From: Spirochaetae bacterium HGW-Spirochaetae-7
GTDB lineage: Bacteria; Spirochaetota; Spirochaetia; Treponematales; UBA12059
Direction: 5' to 3'
Assembly (NCBI GenBank): GCA_002839245.1
Contig: PGXR01000053.1
Location: 1-13,767, forward strand
Length of the DNA: 13,767 nt
This document shows positions 5,601 to 13,543 of this stretch, piece after piece (within the stretch, counting starts at the first letter, position 1; the number at the start of each line of letters is the position of its first letter). The translations under genes were made by a program, and so were the position numbers. A model generated the notes under the pieces. That model ran no database searches and was not told the origin of the DNA. It saw nothing but the letters and a program-made list of their open reading frames with translations.

Positions 5601-6634
5601 GCGAGTGGAACATAGAACTCGGATGGAAACTGCGTAACGACATGGTGCGGATACGGCGCTTCGAGGAAAAAGCCGGCCAGATGTACGGCCTGCGGAAGAT
5701 AGGCGGCTTCTGCCACCTGTACAACGGCCAGGAAGCCGTGGCAGTCGGTTTCAGCTCGACGGTTGACCACGAACGCGATTACGTGCTGACCGGCTATCGC
5801 GACCACGGCCATGCGCTGGCCGCGGGCATGGAACCCGACGCCATCATGGCCGAACTCTTCGGCAAGGTGACCGGCGTTTCCCGCGGCAAGGGCGGTTCGA
5901 TGCACCTATTCGACCCGGCGAGAGGCTTTCTCGGCGGCAACGGAATCGTCGGAGCGCAGATACCGGTCGCGGTCGGCGTTGCCTTCGCGCAGAAGCACAG
6001 GAAATCGGGGGGAGCGACTGTCGTGTTCTTCGGCGACGGCGCAATCCACCAGGGCGCTTTTCATGAGGCGCTCAACCTGGCCAAGATATGGAGCCTGCCT
6101 GTCGTGCTGGTATGCGAGAACAACCAGTGGGGCATGGGAACCAACTGGAAACGTGTGTCAGCCGTCGATGACTTTTCGCTTATGGCTTCGGCGTACGGCG
6201 TGCGCGGCGAACAGGTGGACGGGATGGACGTGCTGGCGGTCAAGGACGCGGCTACACGCGCGCTAGACGATGCCCGCGCGGGACGCCCCGTACTGATCGA
6301 AGCCCGGACGTACCGCTACAAGGGCCACTCGATGAGCGACCCCCAGAAATACCGCACCCGCGACGAGGTGGACGAATACAGGAAACAGGATCCCATCTAC
6401 CTCCTCGAAGAGAAGATGAAAGCCGCAGGCGCGTGGGACGAGGAGCGGGCGCTGGCCCAGGACGATGCCGCGGACACGATGGCCGCTGACGCCGTGGCGT
6501 TCGCCGAGTCTTCCCCTGAACCTGCCCTGCATACCATGTACGAGGACATCTACTCGCAGGATCCGTTCTTCATGGGCCGACGTGATGGGATCCACGCCAT
6601 GCCTTCGCGGAATCCAGCAACGGGGAGGGCCTGA
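5597..6634 (+). CDS. pdhA: Pyruvate dehydrogenase E1 component, alpha subunit
   Basis: This 345-residue alpha chain of the heterotetrameric E1 (2-oxo acid dehydrogenase) decarboxylates pyruvate with thiamine diphosphate and hands the acetyl group to the lipoyl arm of E2. Visible landmarks are F-E-E-K (22-25), the H-L-Y-N-G-Q-E-A segment (40-47) and Y-R-D-H-G-H (67-72). The thiamine-binding motif runs from G-D-G-A (146-149) to E-N-N (174-176). Y-R-Y-K-G-H-S-M-S-D-P (239-249) is the loop that carries the regulatory serines of mitochondrial enzymes. The sequence is of the mitochondrial/alphaproteobacterial type and not the long homodimeric AceE type. Pyruvate is favoured over acetoin or branched-chain substrates because of this loop and the matching beta chain. 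It starts by ATGA overlap with the gene before and ends 2 bases before the beta-subunit gene. Length is normal. Confidence 0.92.
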   Translation: MSEWNIELGWKLRNDMVRIRRFEEKAGQMYGLRKIGGFCHLYNGQEAVAVGFSSTVDHERDYVLTGYRDHGHALAAGMEPDAIMAELFGKVTGVSRGKGGSMHLFDPARGFLGGNGIVGAQIPVAVGVAFAQKHRKSGGATVVFFGDGAIHQGAFHEALNLAKIWSLPVVLVCENNQWGMGTNWKRVSAVDDFSLMASAYGVRGEQVDGMDVLAVKDAATRALDDARAGRPVLIEARTYRYKGHSMSDPQKYRTRDEVDEYRKQDPIYLLEEKMKAAGAWDEERALAQDDAADTMAADAVAFAESSPEPALHTMYEDIYSQDPFFMGRRDGIHAMPSRNPATGRA

Positions 6635-6636
6635 CC

Positions 6637-7620
6637 ATGGCCATCATGAGCTACAGGGAAGCCCTGAACCGGGCGATGGACGAGGAGATGGAACACGACG
6701 CTTCGGTGGTCCTCATGGGGGAAGAGGTAGCCGAGTATGACGGGGCATACAAGGTGTCCCGCGGGCTGCTCGAAAAATTCGGAACCGAACGCGTGCTCGA
6801 CACGCCTATCACCGAGCTGGGTTTCACCGGCCTCGGCGTCGGCGCGGCGATAGCGGGGATGCGCCCGATCGTCGAATGGATGACGCACAACTTCGCCCTC
6901 CTGGCGCTGGACCAGGTGGTCAACGAGGCTGCCAAGCTCAGGCACATGTCCGGCGGCAGGCTGTCGGTACCCATCGTTTTCCGCGGTCCCAACGGGCCAG
7001 CCGAATACCTTTCGAGCCAGCACTCCCAGGCGCTGGCCAGTTACTGGGTCCACGTACCGGGCCTCAAGGTCGTCGCCCCGTCCAATCCCGCCGATGCCTA
7101 CGGCCTCCTCAAGTCAGCCATCCGTGATGACGACCCGGTAGTCGTGCTCGAGTCGGAGATGCTGTATTCGGACAAGGGCGAAGTGCCCGACGAAGAAACG
7201 CTCGTTCCGATTGGCAAGGCAGCGATAGCCAGGGCGGGAACCGACGTCACCATCGTCGCCTTCGGTCGCCCGGTCAAGTACGCGCTGGAAGCCGCCGCCC
7301 TCCTCGAAAAGCGTGGCGTAAGCGCGGAAGTCATAGACCTCCGCAGCCTGCGCCCCCTCGACGAGGGAACCATCATGGAGAGCGTCGCCAGGACGGGCCG
7401 GGCCGTCGTCGTCGACGAATCGTGGCCCGCCGCCTCGGTCGGCGCCTATGTCGCGCACCGTATTGCGGTGGAACGCTTCGACTCGCTCGACGCGCCCGTA
7501 GAGTTCGTTTCGAGCGAAGACGTACCGATGCCTTACAACCACGCGCTCGAACTGGCGGTGCAGCCTTCGGCCGGCAAGATAGTGGCGGCCGCCCTTCGCG
7601 CGCTGTACCTGGAGGAATGA
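6637..7620 (+). CDS. pdhB: Pyruvate dehydrogenase E1 component, beta subunit
   Basis: This 327-residue transketolase-like beta chain pairs with the alpha chain to form the active site. Landmarks are M-G-E-E-V (27-31) and D-T-P-I-T-E (55-60), whose Glu contacts the thiamine ring. Next come A-L-D-Q-V-V-N-E-A-A-K (90-100), S-V-P-I-V-F-R-G-P-N-G (110-120) and Q-H-S-Q (128-131). A C-terminal domain follows with the D-L-R-S-L-R-P-L-D segment and, near the end, S-S-E-D-V-P-M-P-Y, which is characteristic of pyruvate-type beta chains. There is no N-terminal lipoyl extension as seen in some alphaproteobacteria. A GGGGAGGG ribosome site precedes the ATG, which lies 2 bases after the alpha-chain stop. 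It ends just before the E2 gene. Assignment is secure. Confidence 0.93.
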   Translation: MAIMSYREALNRAMDEEMEHDASVVLMGEEVAEYDGAYKVSRGLLEKFGTERVLDTPITELGFTGLGVGAAIAGMRPIVEWMTHNFALLALDQVVNEAAKLRHMSGGRLSVPIVFRGPNGPAEYLSSQHSQALASYWVHVPGLKVVAPSNPADAYGLLKSAIRDDDPVVVLESEMLYSDKGEVPDEETLVPIGKAAIARAGTDVTIVAFGRPVKYALEAAALLEKRGVSAEVIDLRSLRPLDEGTIMESVARTGRAVVVDESWPAASVGAYVAHRIAVERFDSLDAPVEFVSSEDVPMPYNHALELAVQPSAGKIVAAALRALYLEE

Positions 7621-7622
7621 AA

Positions 7623-8966
7623 ATGGCAGAGACAATAATGATGACGGCCCTTTCCCCGACGATGCAGGACGGCGTCATAGCCGGATGGCTCGTCTCGGAA
7701 GGACAGGCAGTCAAGCCCGGCGACGCGCTCTGCGAGATAGAGACAGACAAGGCGACGATGCCCTACGAGTCGCCGCGTGCCGGAACGATACTGAAGATCA
7801 CCGCCCTGGCCGGCGCACGCGCGGCCGTCGGGGAAACCATAGCGGTGATAGGGAAACCAGGCGAAGACTGGCAGTCGGTCGTCCCGGCCATCCCGGCCAT
7901 CACGGCCATCCCGGCCCTCACGGCCATCCCGGCGACGTCCTCGGCCTTGCCGGCCCTGGAGGCTGGCCCCGTTCCACTACCCGCTCCGGTCATCGCCGTA
8001 CCTTCCGCTCCCGCGGCCGTACCCCCGCTGAACGAACCGGCTTTCCCGTCGCTCGGCCCATCGCTGCCCGCCTCGACTCCGCCGTCGTCGCCCCTGGCAA
8101 GGAAGCTGGCGCGGGAACGTGGCATTGACCTCCGTTCCCTCCGGGGTACGGGGCCGCACGGCCGAGTCATCCGGCGCGACGTGCCGTCGGCAGGCTCGGT
8201 CGTCCCATCGACGTTCGGCGGCGAATCGTCCACTGCGACGCACGCCGATCGCGGCGCGGTGGCAGCAAGGACGACCGGCGGGCGGCTGCGCGGCGATCGG
8301 GTACCGATTTCTAAAATGCGCTCCATCATCGCCGGTCGGCTCGGTACATCCTGGACGCAGGCGCCCCACTTCTTCGTCCGAGCCGCCGTGGACATGGAGA
8401 AGCTCCTGGACCTGCGCGCCTCGGTCAACGCCGGCCGCGACCGTCCGGTCGGGCTCAACGCCTTCGTCATGCGCCTGGTCGCCGCGGCGCTCGAGCGCCA
8501 CCCCATCATCAACGCTTCCTGGGAAGGAGACGCGATACGCTACCGGCCGGCCGCGGACATCGGCCTCGCGGTGGCGCTCGAAGGAGGACTGGTAACGCCG
8601 GTGGTCCGCGCCTGCGAACGAAAGGGCGTCGAGGAGATCGACGCCGAGCTTGCCGACCTTGTGGCGAGGGCGCGTAAAGGCCTTCTATCCCCAGAGGAAT
8701 ATTCCGAGGCGAGCTTCACGATATCCAACCTCGGCTCTTCGGGCGTGGAGGAGTTCACCGCCATCATCAACCCGCCGGGCTCGGCGATACTGGCGCTCGG
8801 GGCCGTTTCGAAGGAGGCCGTCGTCCGCGGCGACGATATAGTCGCCCGCCGGATGATGCGCATCACCGTTTCGAGCGATCATCGCGTCATAGACGGAGCG
8901 GCCGCCGCTTCGTTCCTTTCGGACCTGAAGGCGCTGCTCGAGGAACCGGCCAGGGGACTCCTGTAG
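7623..8966 (+). CDS. pdhC: Dihydrolipoamide acetyltransferase (E2) of pyruvate dehydrogenase
   Basis: This 447-residue E2 moves the acetyl group to coenzyme A and forms the core of the complex. Domains in order: one lipoyl domain (1-80) with the lipoylated Lys43 in E-I-E-T-D-K-A; a long Ala/Pro-rich linker (about 87-154) that begins with a repetitive I-P-A block; and a peripheral-subunit-binding domain (about 155-187, S-P-L-A-R-K-L-A-R-E-R-G-I-D then G-T-G-P-H-G-R-V). A second flexible linker follows, then the catalytic domain (about 225-447) with S-S-D-H-R-V-I-D-G, giving His420 and Asp424 as active-site residues. The ATG at 7623 is preferred because GGAGG at 7611-7615 is 7 bases away; an in-frame ATG at 7617 would add Met-Lys but is only 1 base from that site. 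No E3 (dihydrolipoamide dehydrogenase) gene follows, so E3 must be encoded elsewhere. Assignment is secure; the symbol follows the usual E2 name. Confidence 0.92.
   Translation: MAETIMMTALSPTMQDGVIAGWLVSEGQAVKPGDALCEIETDKATMPYESPRAGTILKITALAGARAAVGETIAVIGKPGEDWQSVVPAIPAITAIPALTAIPATSSALPALEAGPVPLPAPVIAVPSAPAAVPPLNEPAFPSLGPSLPASTPPSSPLARKLARERGIDLRSLRGTGPHGRVIRRDVPSAGSVVPSTFGGESSTATHADRGAVAARTTGGRLRGDRVPISKMRSIIAGRLGTSWTQAPHFFVRAAVDMEKLLDLRASVNAGRDRPVGLNAFVMRLVAAALERHPIINASWEGDAIRYRPAADIGLAVALEGGLVTPVVRACERKGVEEIDAELADLVARARKGLLSPEEYSEASFTISNLGSSGVEEFTAIINPPGSAILALGAVSKEAVVRGDDIVARRMMRITVSSDHRVIDGAAAASFLSDLKALLEEPARGLL
7881..7932 (+). repeat. Short tandem repeat in the E2 linker
   Basis: Units built on CCCGGCCAT and CACGGCCAT alternate several times, encoding the Pro-Ala-Ile / Thr-Ala-Ile block of the first linker (about residues 87-104). 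Such repeats can change length by slippage, which a flexible linker would tolerate. Confidence 0.7.
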
Positions 8967-9108
8967 GGCCGGACGGCAGTCTCAGTACTCGAAGAGGTAC
9001 GCCTTGCCGGCAGCCGCTGGCGTTTCTCCTAGCTCGATGAACCTCAGCTTCATCGCCGGGGGGATGGAGTCGACGACAGCCTGCGACCAGTATAGCACCC
9101 ACGGGAGC
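8967..9108. other. Convergent intergenic region without a clear terminator
   Basis: The E2 gene (plus) and the amylosucrase gene (minus) end tail to tail across these 142 bases. I see no strong stem followed by a T-run on either strand; only a weak imperfect GTACTC/GAGGTAC hairpin lies at 8985-9000. The space is mostly filled on the minus strand by a coding-like frame that belongs to neither neighbour (separate entry). Confidence 0.5.
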
Positions 9109-9158
9109 TCAGGAGGATCCGGAAAGTATCCACAGCAGCTCGCACGGCTCGAGCCTCA
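8982..9158 (-). pseudogene. Coding-like tail downstream of the amylosucrase gene, possible gene remnant or small protein
   Basis: On the minus strand, in a different frame from the amylosucrase gene, an open frame runs from just inside that gene (about 9158) to a TGA at 8982-8984. Its last 40 or so residues read like real protein: L-P-W-V-L-Y-W-S-Q-A-V-V-D-S-I-P-P-A-M-K, then L-R-F-I-E-L-G-E, ending G-K-A-Y-L-F-E-Y. Most codons end in G or C, as in the neighbours. There is no ATG with a ribosome site; a GTG at 9098-9096 or the ATG at 9053-9051 are the only starts, neither well placed. It may be the end of a decayed gene, a small protein, or chance. I do not recognise a family. Confidence 0.25.
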
Positions 9159-11037
9159 GCGCCTCGTCGGGCAGGACGAGGCGTCCGCTCAGGATGTCCA
9201 CGCCCTGTCTGCCCGCCAACAGCGCCGATGTGGCACATCGGTCCAGGCCGACGGACCCGTCGGAGAAATTGCCGACGACAGTCATGAGCTTTCCGGGAGC
9301 CTGCTTGTGGAAAGCCAGGATAGAGCGGTGGCCGACATCGACGACGGCCAGCCGCTGGGTACCGAAAGCAGCCGTCTTCCTCCGGAGCATCGACAACCTG
9401 CATAGCCCGGAATGGATTCGGCCGGGCACCGAAGCCGCGTCAAGGCGGCGCTTGAACAGCTCTTCGCTCCAGTTCGGGCGGTGCACCCAGCGGCTGTCGG
9501 CCGCCTGCGCCGGGTCATCCTCGTACTCGTAACGGTTGAGCGCTCCGAGCTCGTCGCCCAGGTAGAGAAGAGGGATCCCTCCGACCGAAAACGCCATGCC
9601 GTAGAGCAACAGCACCCTGCGGACGGCAGTGTCCAGGTCCTCGCCCAGGCCCCCGAGCGCGGCACGCTCAACCCCCGCCAGAGACGCAGTGGTGCCGCAT
9701 ATTCGTCGGTCGCCGGTGGCGGGATTATGCTGGAAGCTTGCCCCCCTGCTGAAGCTTCCCGGAAAGCTTCCCAGGTAGAAGTCGTTGAGGAAGGCACGGT
9801 GATCGTCGCCCTTGATGCCGAGCCGGGCGGCGTCCTCGTCGGCGAACGTCCAGCCGATGTCGTCATGGCATCTCACGTAATTGACCCAGGCGCAACCAGC
9901 GGGCAGCCGGTGCCTCTTGCCCAGGGACAGCGACAACAGGCGCGCATCCTTCGTGGCGGCGGCTTCCCACAGCTCCGCCATCAGCAAGGGATTGTACGAA
10001 AGCTGGCATTCGCGGAGGTCGATGTACCTGGCGATATCGTCCGGATGCACGATAGCCTCAGACAGGAACAGCAGCGAGGGGCAGGCGAGGCGGGCGACCG
10101 CCTGGAAAGCCATGATGAGGGTGTGGGCCTGCGGCAGGTTCTCGCACGAAGTGCCTGCCTGCTTCCAGATGAAAGCGACCGCGTCGAGCCTGAGTACCGA
10201 GATGCCGCGGTTAGCGAGGCTGAGCATCTCCGAGGCCATCGCCCTGAAAACGGCGGGGTTCGAGTAGTTCAGGTCCCACTGGAATGAATGGAAAGTCGTC
10301 CAGACCCACTTGTTCATTTCCCCGCAGAAGGTAAACGAGCCGGAACGTACTTCCGGGAAGATGTCGCGGAGGTTGGCCTGAAAGGCGGCGGTGTCCGCTC
10401 GGTCCGCGAAGAGCCTGTAGTAATCCTGGTAGTCAATGTCGCCCGACCGGGCCTTCATCGCCCATTCGTGCTCATCGGACGTATGGTTGAAAACGAAATC
10501 TGCGACAAGGACGATTCCCTCTTCGGTCAGAGCCGACGCGATAGCTTCCAGGTCGGTCATCGAGCCAAGTGCCGGATTCGTTTCCCGGTAGCTAGAGACG
10601 GCGTAGCCGCCGTCATTCTCCCTCTCGGGTGAAAGGAAGAACGGCATCAGGTGCAGCCAGGTGACGCCGAGTTCCCTGAGCGCCGGTACGCGCTCGAGGA
10701 CGCCATGGAAGTTACCTGCCCAGCGGTCGACGTAGGCCACGGCGCCAACCTGCCCGTTCGACTCGAACCATCCGGACTCGGGCGGAAGGAGATCGTCGCG
10801 GCGCCGGAGCGCCGCGTTCCGCCGCTCGTACATGATGAATGTTTCTTCTACAAGACGTACGAACTGCAACGCGAAATCCGGCCGGCCTCCGTACAGTTCC
10901 CAAAAAAGCTCGGCGAAGCGCTGGAAGTCGCCGTCCAGCCTGGCGGCGAATACAGGCCAGTCAGGCCGTGCGGTCAGCCCGCGCCCGGTGAATACTTCGT
11001 CGCACTGCCGCCTGAAACCGCTCCATGATCGTTCCAT
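9109..11037 (-). CDS. Amylosucrase-type glucosyltransferase (GH13)
   Basis: This 642-residue enzyme is the usual length for amylosucrase (636 in Neisseria polysaccharea). Amylosucrase uses sucrose to build alpha-1,4-glucan and releases fructose; close relatives are sucrose hydrolases. An N-terminal helical domain (about 1-90) precedes the (beta/alpha)8 barrel. Visible residues, matched from memory to the Neisseria enzyme, are Asp142 in N-D-G-G-Y-A-V-S-S-Y and the nucleophile Asp285 (L-R-L-D-A-V-A-F-I-W-K). The acid/base is Glu327 (L-S-E-A-I-V-H-P). Asp392 lies in C-H-D-D-I-G-W, and Arg516 in D-S-R-W, the partner of Asp142 in the salt bridge that closes the sucrose pocket. The C-terminal beta domain ends at the expected L-x-P-x-x-x-L-W-I. 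No signal peptide, so cytoplasmic. The ATG is preceded by GGGGAG at 7 bases. It is the last gene of the minus-strand operon, 33 bases after the LacI-type repressor. Polymerase versus hydrolase cannot be decided from these motifs. Confidence 0.88.
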   Translation of the reverse strand: MERSWSGFRRQCDEVFTGRGLTARPDWPVFAARLDGDFQRFAELFWELYGGRPDFALQFVRLVEETFIMYERRNAALRRRDDLLPPESGWFESNGQVGAVAYVDRWAGNFHGVLERVPALRELGVTWLHLMPFFLSPERENDGGYAVSSYRETNPALGSMTDLEAIASALTEEGIVLVADFVFNHTSDEHEWAMKARSGDIDYQDYYRLFADRADTAAFQANLRDIFPEVRSGSFTFCGEMNKWVWTTFHSFQWDLNYSNPAVFRAMASEMLSLANRGISVLRLDAVAFIWKQAGTSCENLPQAHTLIMAFQAVARLACPSLLFLSEAIVHPDDIARYIDLRECQLSYNPLLMAELWEAAATKDARLLSLSLGKRHRLPAGCAWVNYVRCHDDIGWTFADEDAARLGIKGDDHRAFLNDFYLGSFPGSFSRGASFQHNPATGDRRICGTTASLAGVERAALGGLGEDLDTAVRRVLLLYGMAFSVGGIPLLYLGDELGALNRYEYEDDPAQAADSRWVHRPNWSEELFKRRLDAASVPGRIHSGLCRLSMLRRKTAAFGTQRLAVVDVGHRSILAFHKQAPGKLMTVVGNFSDGSVGLDRCATSALLAGRQGVDILSGRLVLPDEALRLEPCELLWILSGSS

Positions 11038-11070
11038 TGCCCGACTCCCCGGCTCGTCCGTGCCTTCGCC

Positions 11071-12099
11071 TCATCCAGCGGTTCTGTCGCGTACCGAATC
11101 GCGGATCATCAGTCGTACCGGCAACCGTACGTCGTGCTCGGGTACTTGTTCACCCTTCACGAGCTTCATGAGCATCGCTATGGCGGCCTGCCCCTTGCCG
11201 TATACGTCCTGGTGCACCGTCGTCAGGCCCGGCCGAACCATGCGCGAGAAAACATTGTCATCGAATCCTGTAATTGAAATATCGCCAGGTATCCGGATTC
11301 CGCGGTCTTGCAGGAACAGCATGGCCTCCGCGGCGTAATAATCCGCGGAGAACACCAGGGTACCGAAAGCCGACGGGTTGTCTGCTATCGTCCCGTAGAA
11401 TCGAATGCGCTCGACCGAGTCCTTGGAGACGGGCAGGTAGCTGCGCTCCTCCAATGTAATGCCCTGTTCGGCAAACGCGCGGCGGCAACCGTCGAAGCGG
11501 GCACGGTCCGCGCCCGTGGCGACCGTATCGTTGGCGAGGAACAGCATGGACCGGTGCCCTTTCGCGAGAAGGTATCGCGCGATCTCGTACCCTCCCCGCT
11601 CGTCGTCAAGCCCGATATTGTGATAAGCGATTCCGTCATCGTCGAAGTAGCTGTCCACGAACACTACCGGGCGGTTGATGCACTTCCGTATGATATGGTT
11701 CGTGGCTTCCGGCACCCATACCAGAATGAGTCCGTCGAGCTTCCATGTCCCGGCGAGCCTGACCACCTCGGCCTCGTCGCTGGTCGTATGGATCATCATG
11801 AAGTAGCCGTACTTCCGTATCTCGGACTCCATGGCGCCCATGATGGTCGACGAGAACGGATCTTCGAGCACCGTCTCGTCACGCCGCGGCTCCATGAACA
11901 TGATGACGCCGATGATCCTGGAATTGTTGCGGGCCAGCATGATGGCGCCCATGTTCGGCGTGTAGTTTTCCGACCGCAATATCTCCTGCACATGCAGGAG
12001 GGTGGAAGGAGACACCTTTTCGGTGTTGCCGTGCAGTACGTTCGAGACGGTTGTCGGGCTGACGCCGGCCTTGTGGGCGATCTGCTTTATCGTTGCCAT
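11071..12099 (-). CDS. LacI-family transcriptional regulator
   Basis: This 342-residue repressor has a textbook LacI layout. A helix-turn-helix lies at the N-terminus (A-T-I-K-Q-I-A-H-K-A-G-V-S-P-T-T-V-S-N-V-L, residues 2-22), then the hinge helix (about 48-57, with N-M-G-A-I-M-L-A-R). A periplasmic-binding-protein-like sensor domain (about 61-342) follows with I-I-G-V-I near its start, the I-G-L-D-D-E-R-G-G segment and I-T-G-F-D-D near residue 282. It should bind a sugar or sugar phosphate and control the surrounding operon. It sits between the GH4 gene (67 bases upstream) and the amylosucrase gene (33 bases downstream), all on the same strand, which fits local regulation. I find no convincing palindromic operator in the 67-base gap, so the operator is probably before the transporter genes beyond the right edge. 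No good ribosome site precedes the ATG. Effector is unknown; sucrose or an isomer is a guess from context. Confidence 0.93.
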   Translation of the reverse strand: MATIKQIAHKAGVSPTTVSNVLHGNTEKVSPSTLLHVQEILRSENYTPNMGAIMLARNNSRIIGVIMFMEPRRDETVLEDPFSSTIMGAMESEIRKYGYFMMIHTTSDEAEVVRLAGTWKLDGLILVWVPEATNHIIRKCINRPVVFVDSYFDDDGIAYHNIGLDDERGGYEIARYLLAKGHRSMLFLANDTVATGADRARFDGCRRAFAEQGITLEERSYLPVSKDSVERIRFYGTIADNPSAFGTLVFSADYYAAEAMLFLQDRGIRIPGDISITGFDDNVFSRMVRPGLTTVHQDVYGKGQAAIAMLMKLVKGEQVPEHDVRLPVRLMIRDSVRDRTAG

Positions 12100-12166
12100 G
12101 TACTACGGCGCCCGGCCGGTCGCTGCCGTCAGCATGTCGGACCGTGCGACGGCATCCGCCGCCATG
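12100..12166 (-). other. Gap between the GH4 and LacI-type genes
   Basis: These 67 bases are GC-rich and hold short self-complementary runs such as GGCCGG, but no clear terminator, no LacI-type palindrome and no good promoter. Read-through from the GH4 gene is the simplest view. Confidence 0.4.
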
Positions 12167-13522
12167 CTATCGCAGATAGCCGAGCCACTTCTTCTGCTGG
12201 TCTATCATCCTGTCGACCATCGCCTCGACGTTGCGCGCCTGGCTGACCACGGGATTGGCGAGGACGGCCTGGATGACGAACGACTTCTTCTTGTGGATGA
12301 CGGCTTCGGCGGTCAGGTCGTACACGCCCGCATAGTTCCTGAGCAACGCGAGATAGCCTTTGGGCATGTCGGGCAACGATACTCCCAGCACGCCTTTGGC
12401 GCTCACTTCGGCGGGCACCTCGACTGCGAGCCAGGAAGGCAGGTCCGGAATAAGGCCGTCGTTGAGGATATTGACGGCGGATTCCTCATGGCCGCTGTCG
12501 CCGATGATGCCTTCGATGATGGGCACCACGCGCTCGGAGGTCTCGAGCTTGATTTCATGCTCGACGTCTGACGTCAGCAGCGCCTTGTACCAGTCGTAGA
12601 AATCCATGATGCCGCGATGATCCACGATATCCCATGCCCAGCTCAGGTATTCGCCGAAATGGCTGTCGGTGGTGATGGGCAGCAGGTTGTAGTTTTCGAG
12701 CATGAACTTGACCAGAGCGCGGTCCGCCCATTCGAAGCGGCTGGGCTTGCCTGCAGATTCCTTCTCGAATTTCTCGGAGTGGCTGATTTGACCGGTCCGG
12801 AGGAACTCCTCGTACAGGTCGCTGTAGCCGGGTTCATGCAGGAAGAAATCGTGCGCCTTCCTGAGCACGTCGGGATACAGGTCCGCCCCGGTTCGCGTAT
12901 CCTTTAGTTCGAGCATGCAACTGAAGTGGTTTAGGCCAGCTGCCGTAAAGTGCAGGTACTTCTTCTCGATGCCGAGCATGCGTGGAAGCCATCTCGTCAG
13001 CCATCCGATTTCGTGGCACAGGCCTATGAACCTGGCCTGCGGGAACGCTCTCTTGACCGCGGTAACGATGGCTGTCATGGGGTTGGAATAATTGAAAATA
13101 TAGGCATCCGGGCACACTTCCATGGCGTCACGAACTATGTCGAGTATGACCGGCACGATCCGCAGCGCATGGAAAATACCGCCGGGGCCGCCGTTCTCGC
13201 CGTACACTTGATGTATGCCGTACTGCATCGGGACTTTCCAGTCCTCGTCCCAGAGCTTGAAGCGGTTGCCTACCTCTATCGACGAGATGATGAAGTTGGC
13301 GTTCCTGAACGCCGCCTTCCTGTCGGTGGTGGCGGATATGGAAAAATCAAGCGAATGCTTGGCCATGAACGCCAAGGCGTGCTGGTGCACGACATCCAGC
13401 GACTGTGGATTGATATCGAGCAGTACAATCTCGCTTCCGGAGAGTGCCGCGCTGCAGAAAATGTCGCCGAGCGTACCGTGCCCGAACTGGGCGCTGCCGG
13501 CTCCTACAAGAACGATCTTCAC
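12167..13522 (-). CDS. Glycoside hydrolase family 4 (NAD+ and metal dependent alpha-glycosidase)
   Basis: This 451-residue GH4 enzyme works by oxidation-elimination-addition-reduction with NAD+ and a divalent metal. The dinucleotide-binding loop V-G-A-G-S-A-Q-F-G (6-14) and the strand end L-L-D-I-N (34-38) are present. G-E-N-G-G-P-G-G-I-F (108-117), N-Y-S-N-P-M (144-149) and the metal-ligand motifs G-L-C-H-E (Cys169, His170) and G-L-N-H-F (Asn198, His199) complete the family pattern. Members act on alpha-glucosides, alpha-galactosides, alpha-glucuronides or galacturonides, some phosphorylated. The residue after Cys-His is Glu here, not the Ser of well-studied alpha-glucosidase and MelA enzymes, so I do not name a substrate. 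It begins with GTG, chosen because AAGGAG lies 9 bases upstream. It follows the ABC permease gene by 21 bases, consistent with an enzyme acting on a sugar brought in unphosphorylated. Family is secure. Confidence 0.9.
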   Translation of the reverse strand: MKIVLVGAGSAQFGHGTLGDIFCSAALSGSEIVLLDINPQSLDVVHQHALAFMAKHSLDFSISATTDRKAAFRNANFIISSIEVGNRFKLWDEDWKVPMQYGIHQVYGENGGPGGIFHALRIVPVILDIVRDAMEVCPDAYIFNYSNPMTAIVTAVKRAFPQARFIGLCHEIGWLTRWLPRMLGIEKKYLHFTAAGLNHFSCMLELKDTRTGADLYPDVLRKAHDFFLHEPGYSDLYEEFLRTGQISHSEKFEKESAGKPSRFEWADRALVKFMLENYNLLPITTDSHFGEYLSWAWDIVDHRGIMDFYDWYKALLTSDVEHEIKLETSERVVPIIEGIIGDSGHEESAVNILNDGLIPDLPSWLAVEVPAEVSAKGVLGVSLPDMPKGYLALLRNYAGVYDLTAEAVIHKKKSFVIQAVLANPVVSQARNVEAMVDRMIDQQKKWLGYLR

Positions 13523-13543
13523 GGTATTCTTCTCCTTGATGCC

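Noticed and set aside
7763..8512. A minus-strand open frame of 249 codons within the E2 gene
   Set aside because: It is antisense to the E2 linker and core; its Ala/Gly/Met repeats just mirror the linker repeat.
8985..9000. Imperfect hairpin GTACTC-GAA-GAGGTAC as a terminator between the convergent operons
   Set aside because: It has a bulge and no T-run on either strand, so I do not call it a terminator.
9734..9769. Three AAGCTT hexamers within 36 bases
   Set aside because: They fall in the amylosucrase codons for a G-S-F / G-S-F / A-S-F run; shared coding of similar residues explains them, and no wider repeat is present.
9412..10287. A plus-strand open frame of 291 codons opposite the amylosucrase gene
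   Set aside because: The minus-strand gene there carries an intact catalytic triad; this frame has no motif.
11308..12246. A plus-strand open frame of 312 codons
   Set aside because: It is antisense to the clear LacI-family gene, rich in His, Arg and Gly, and has no motif.
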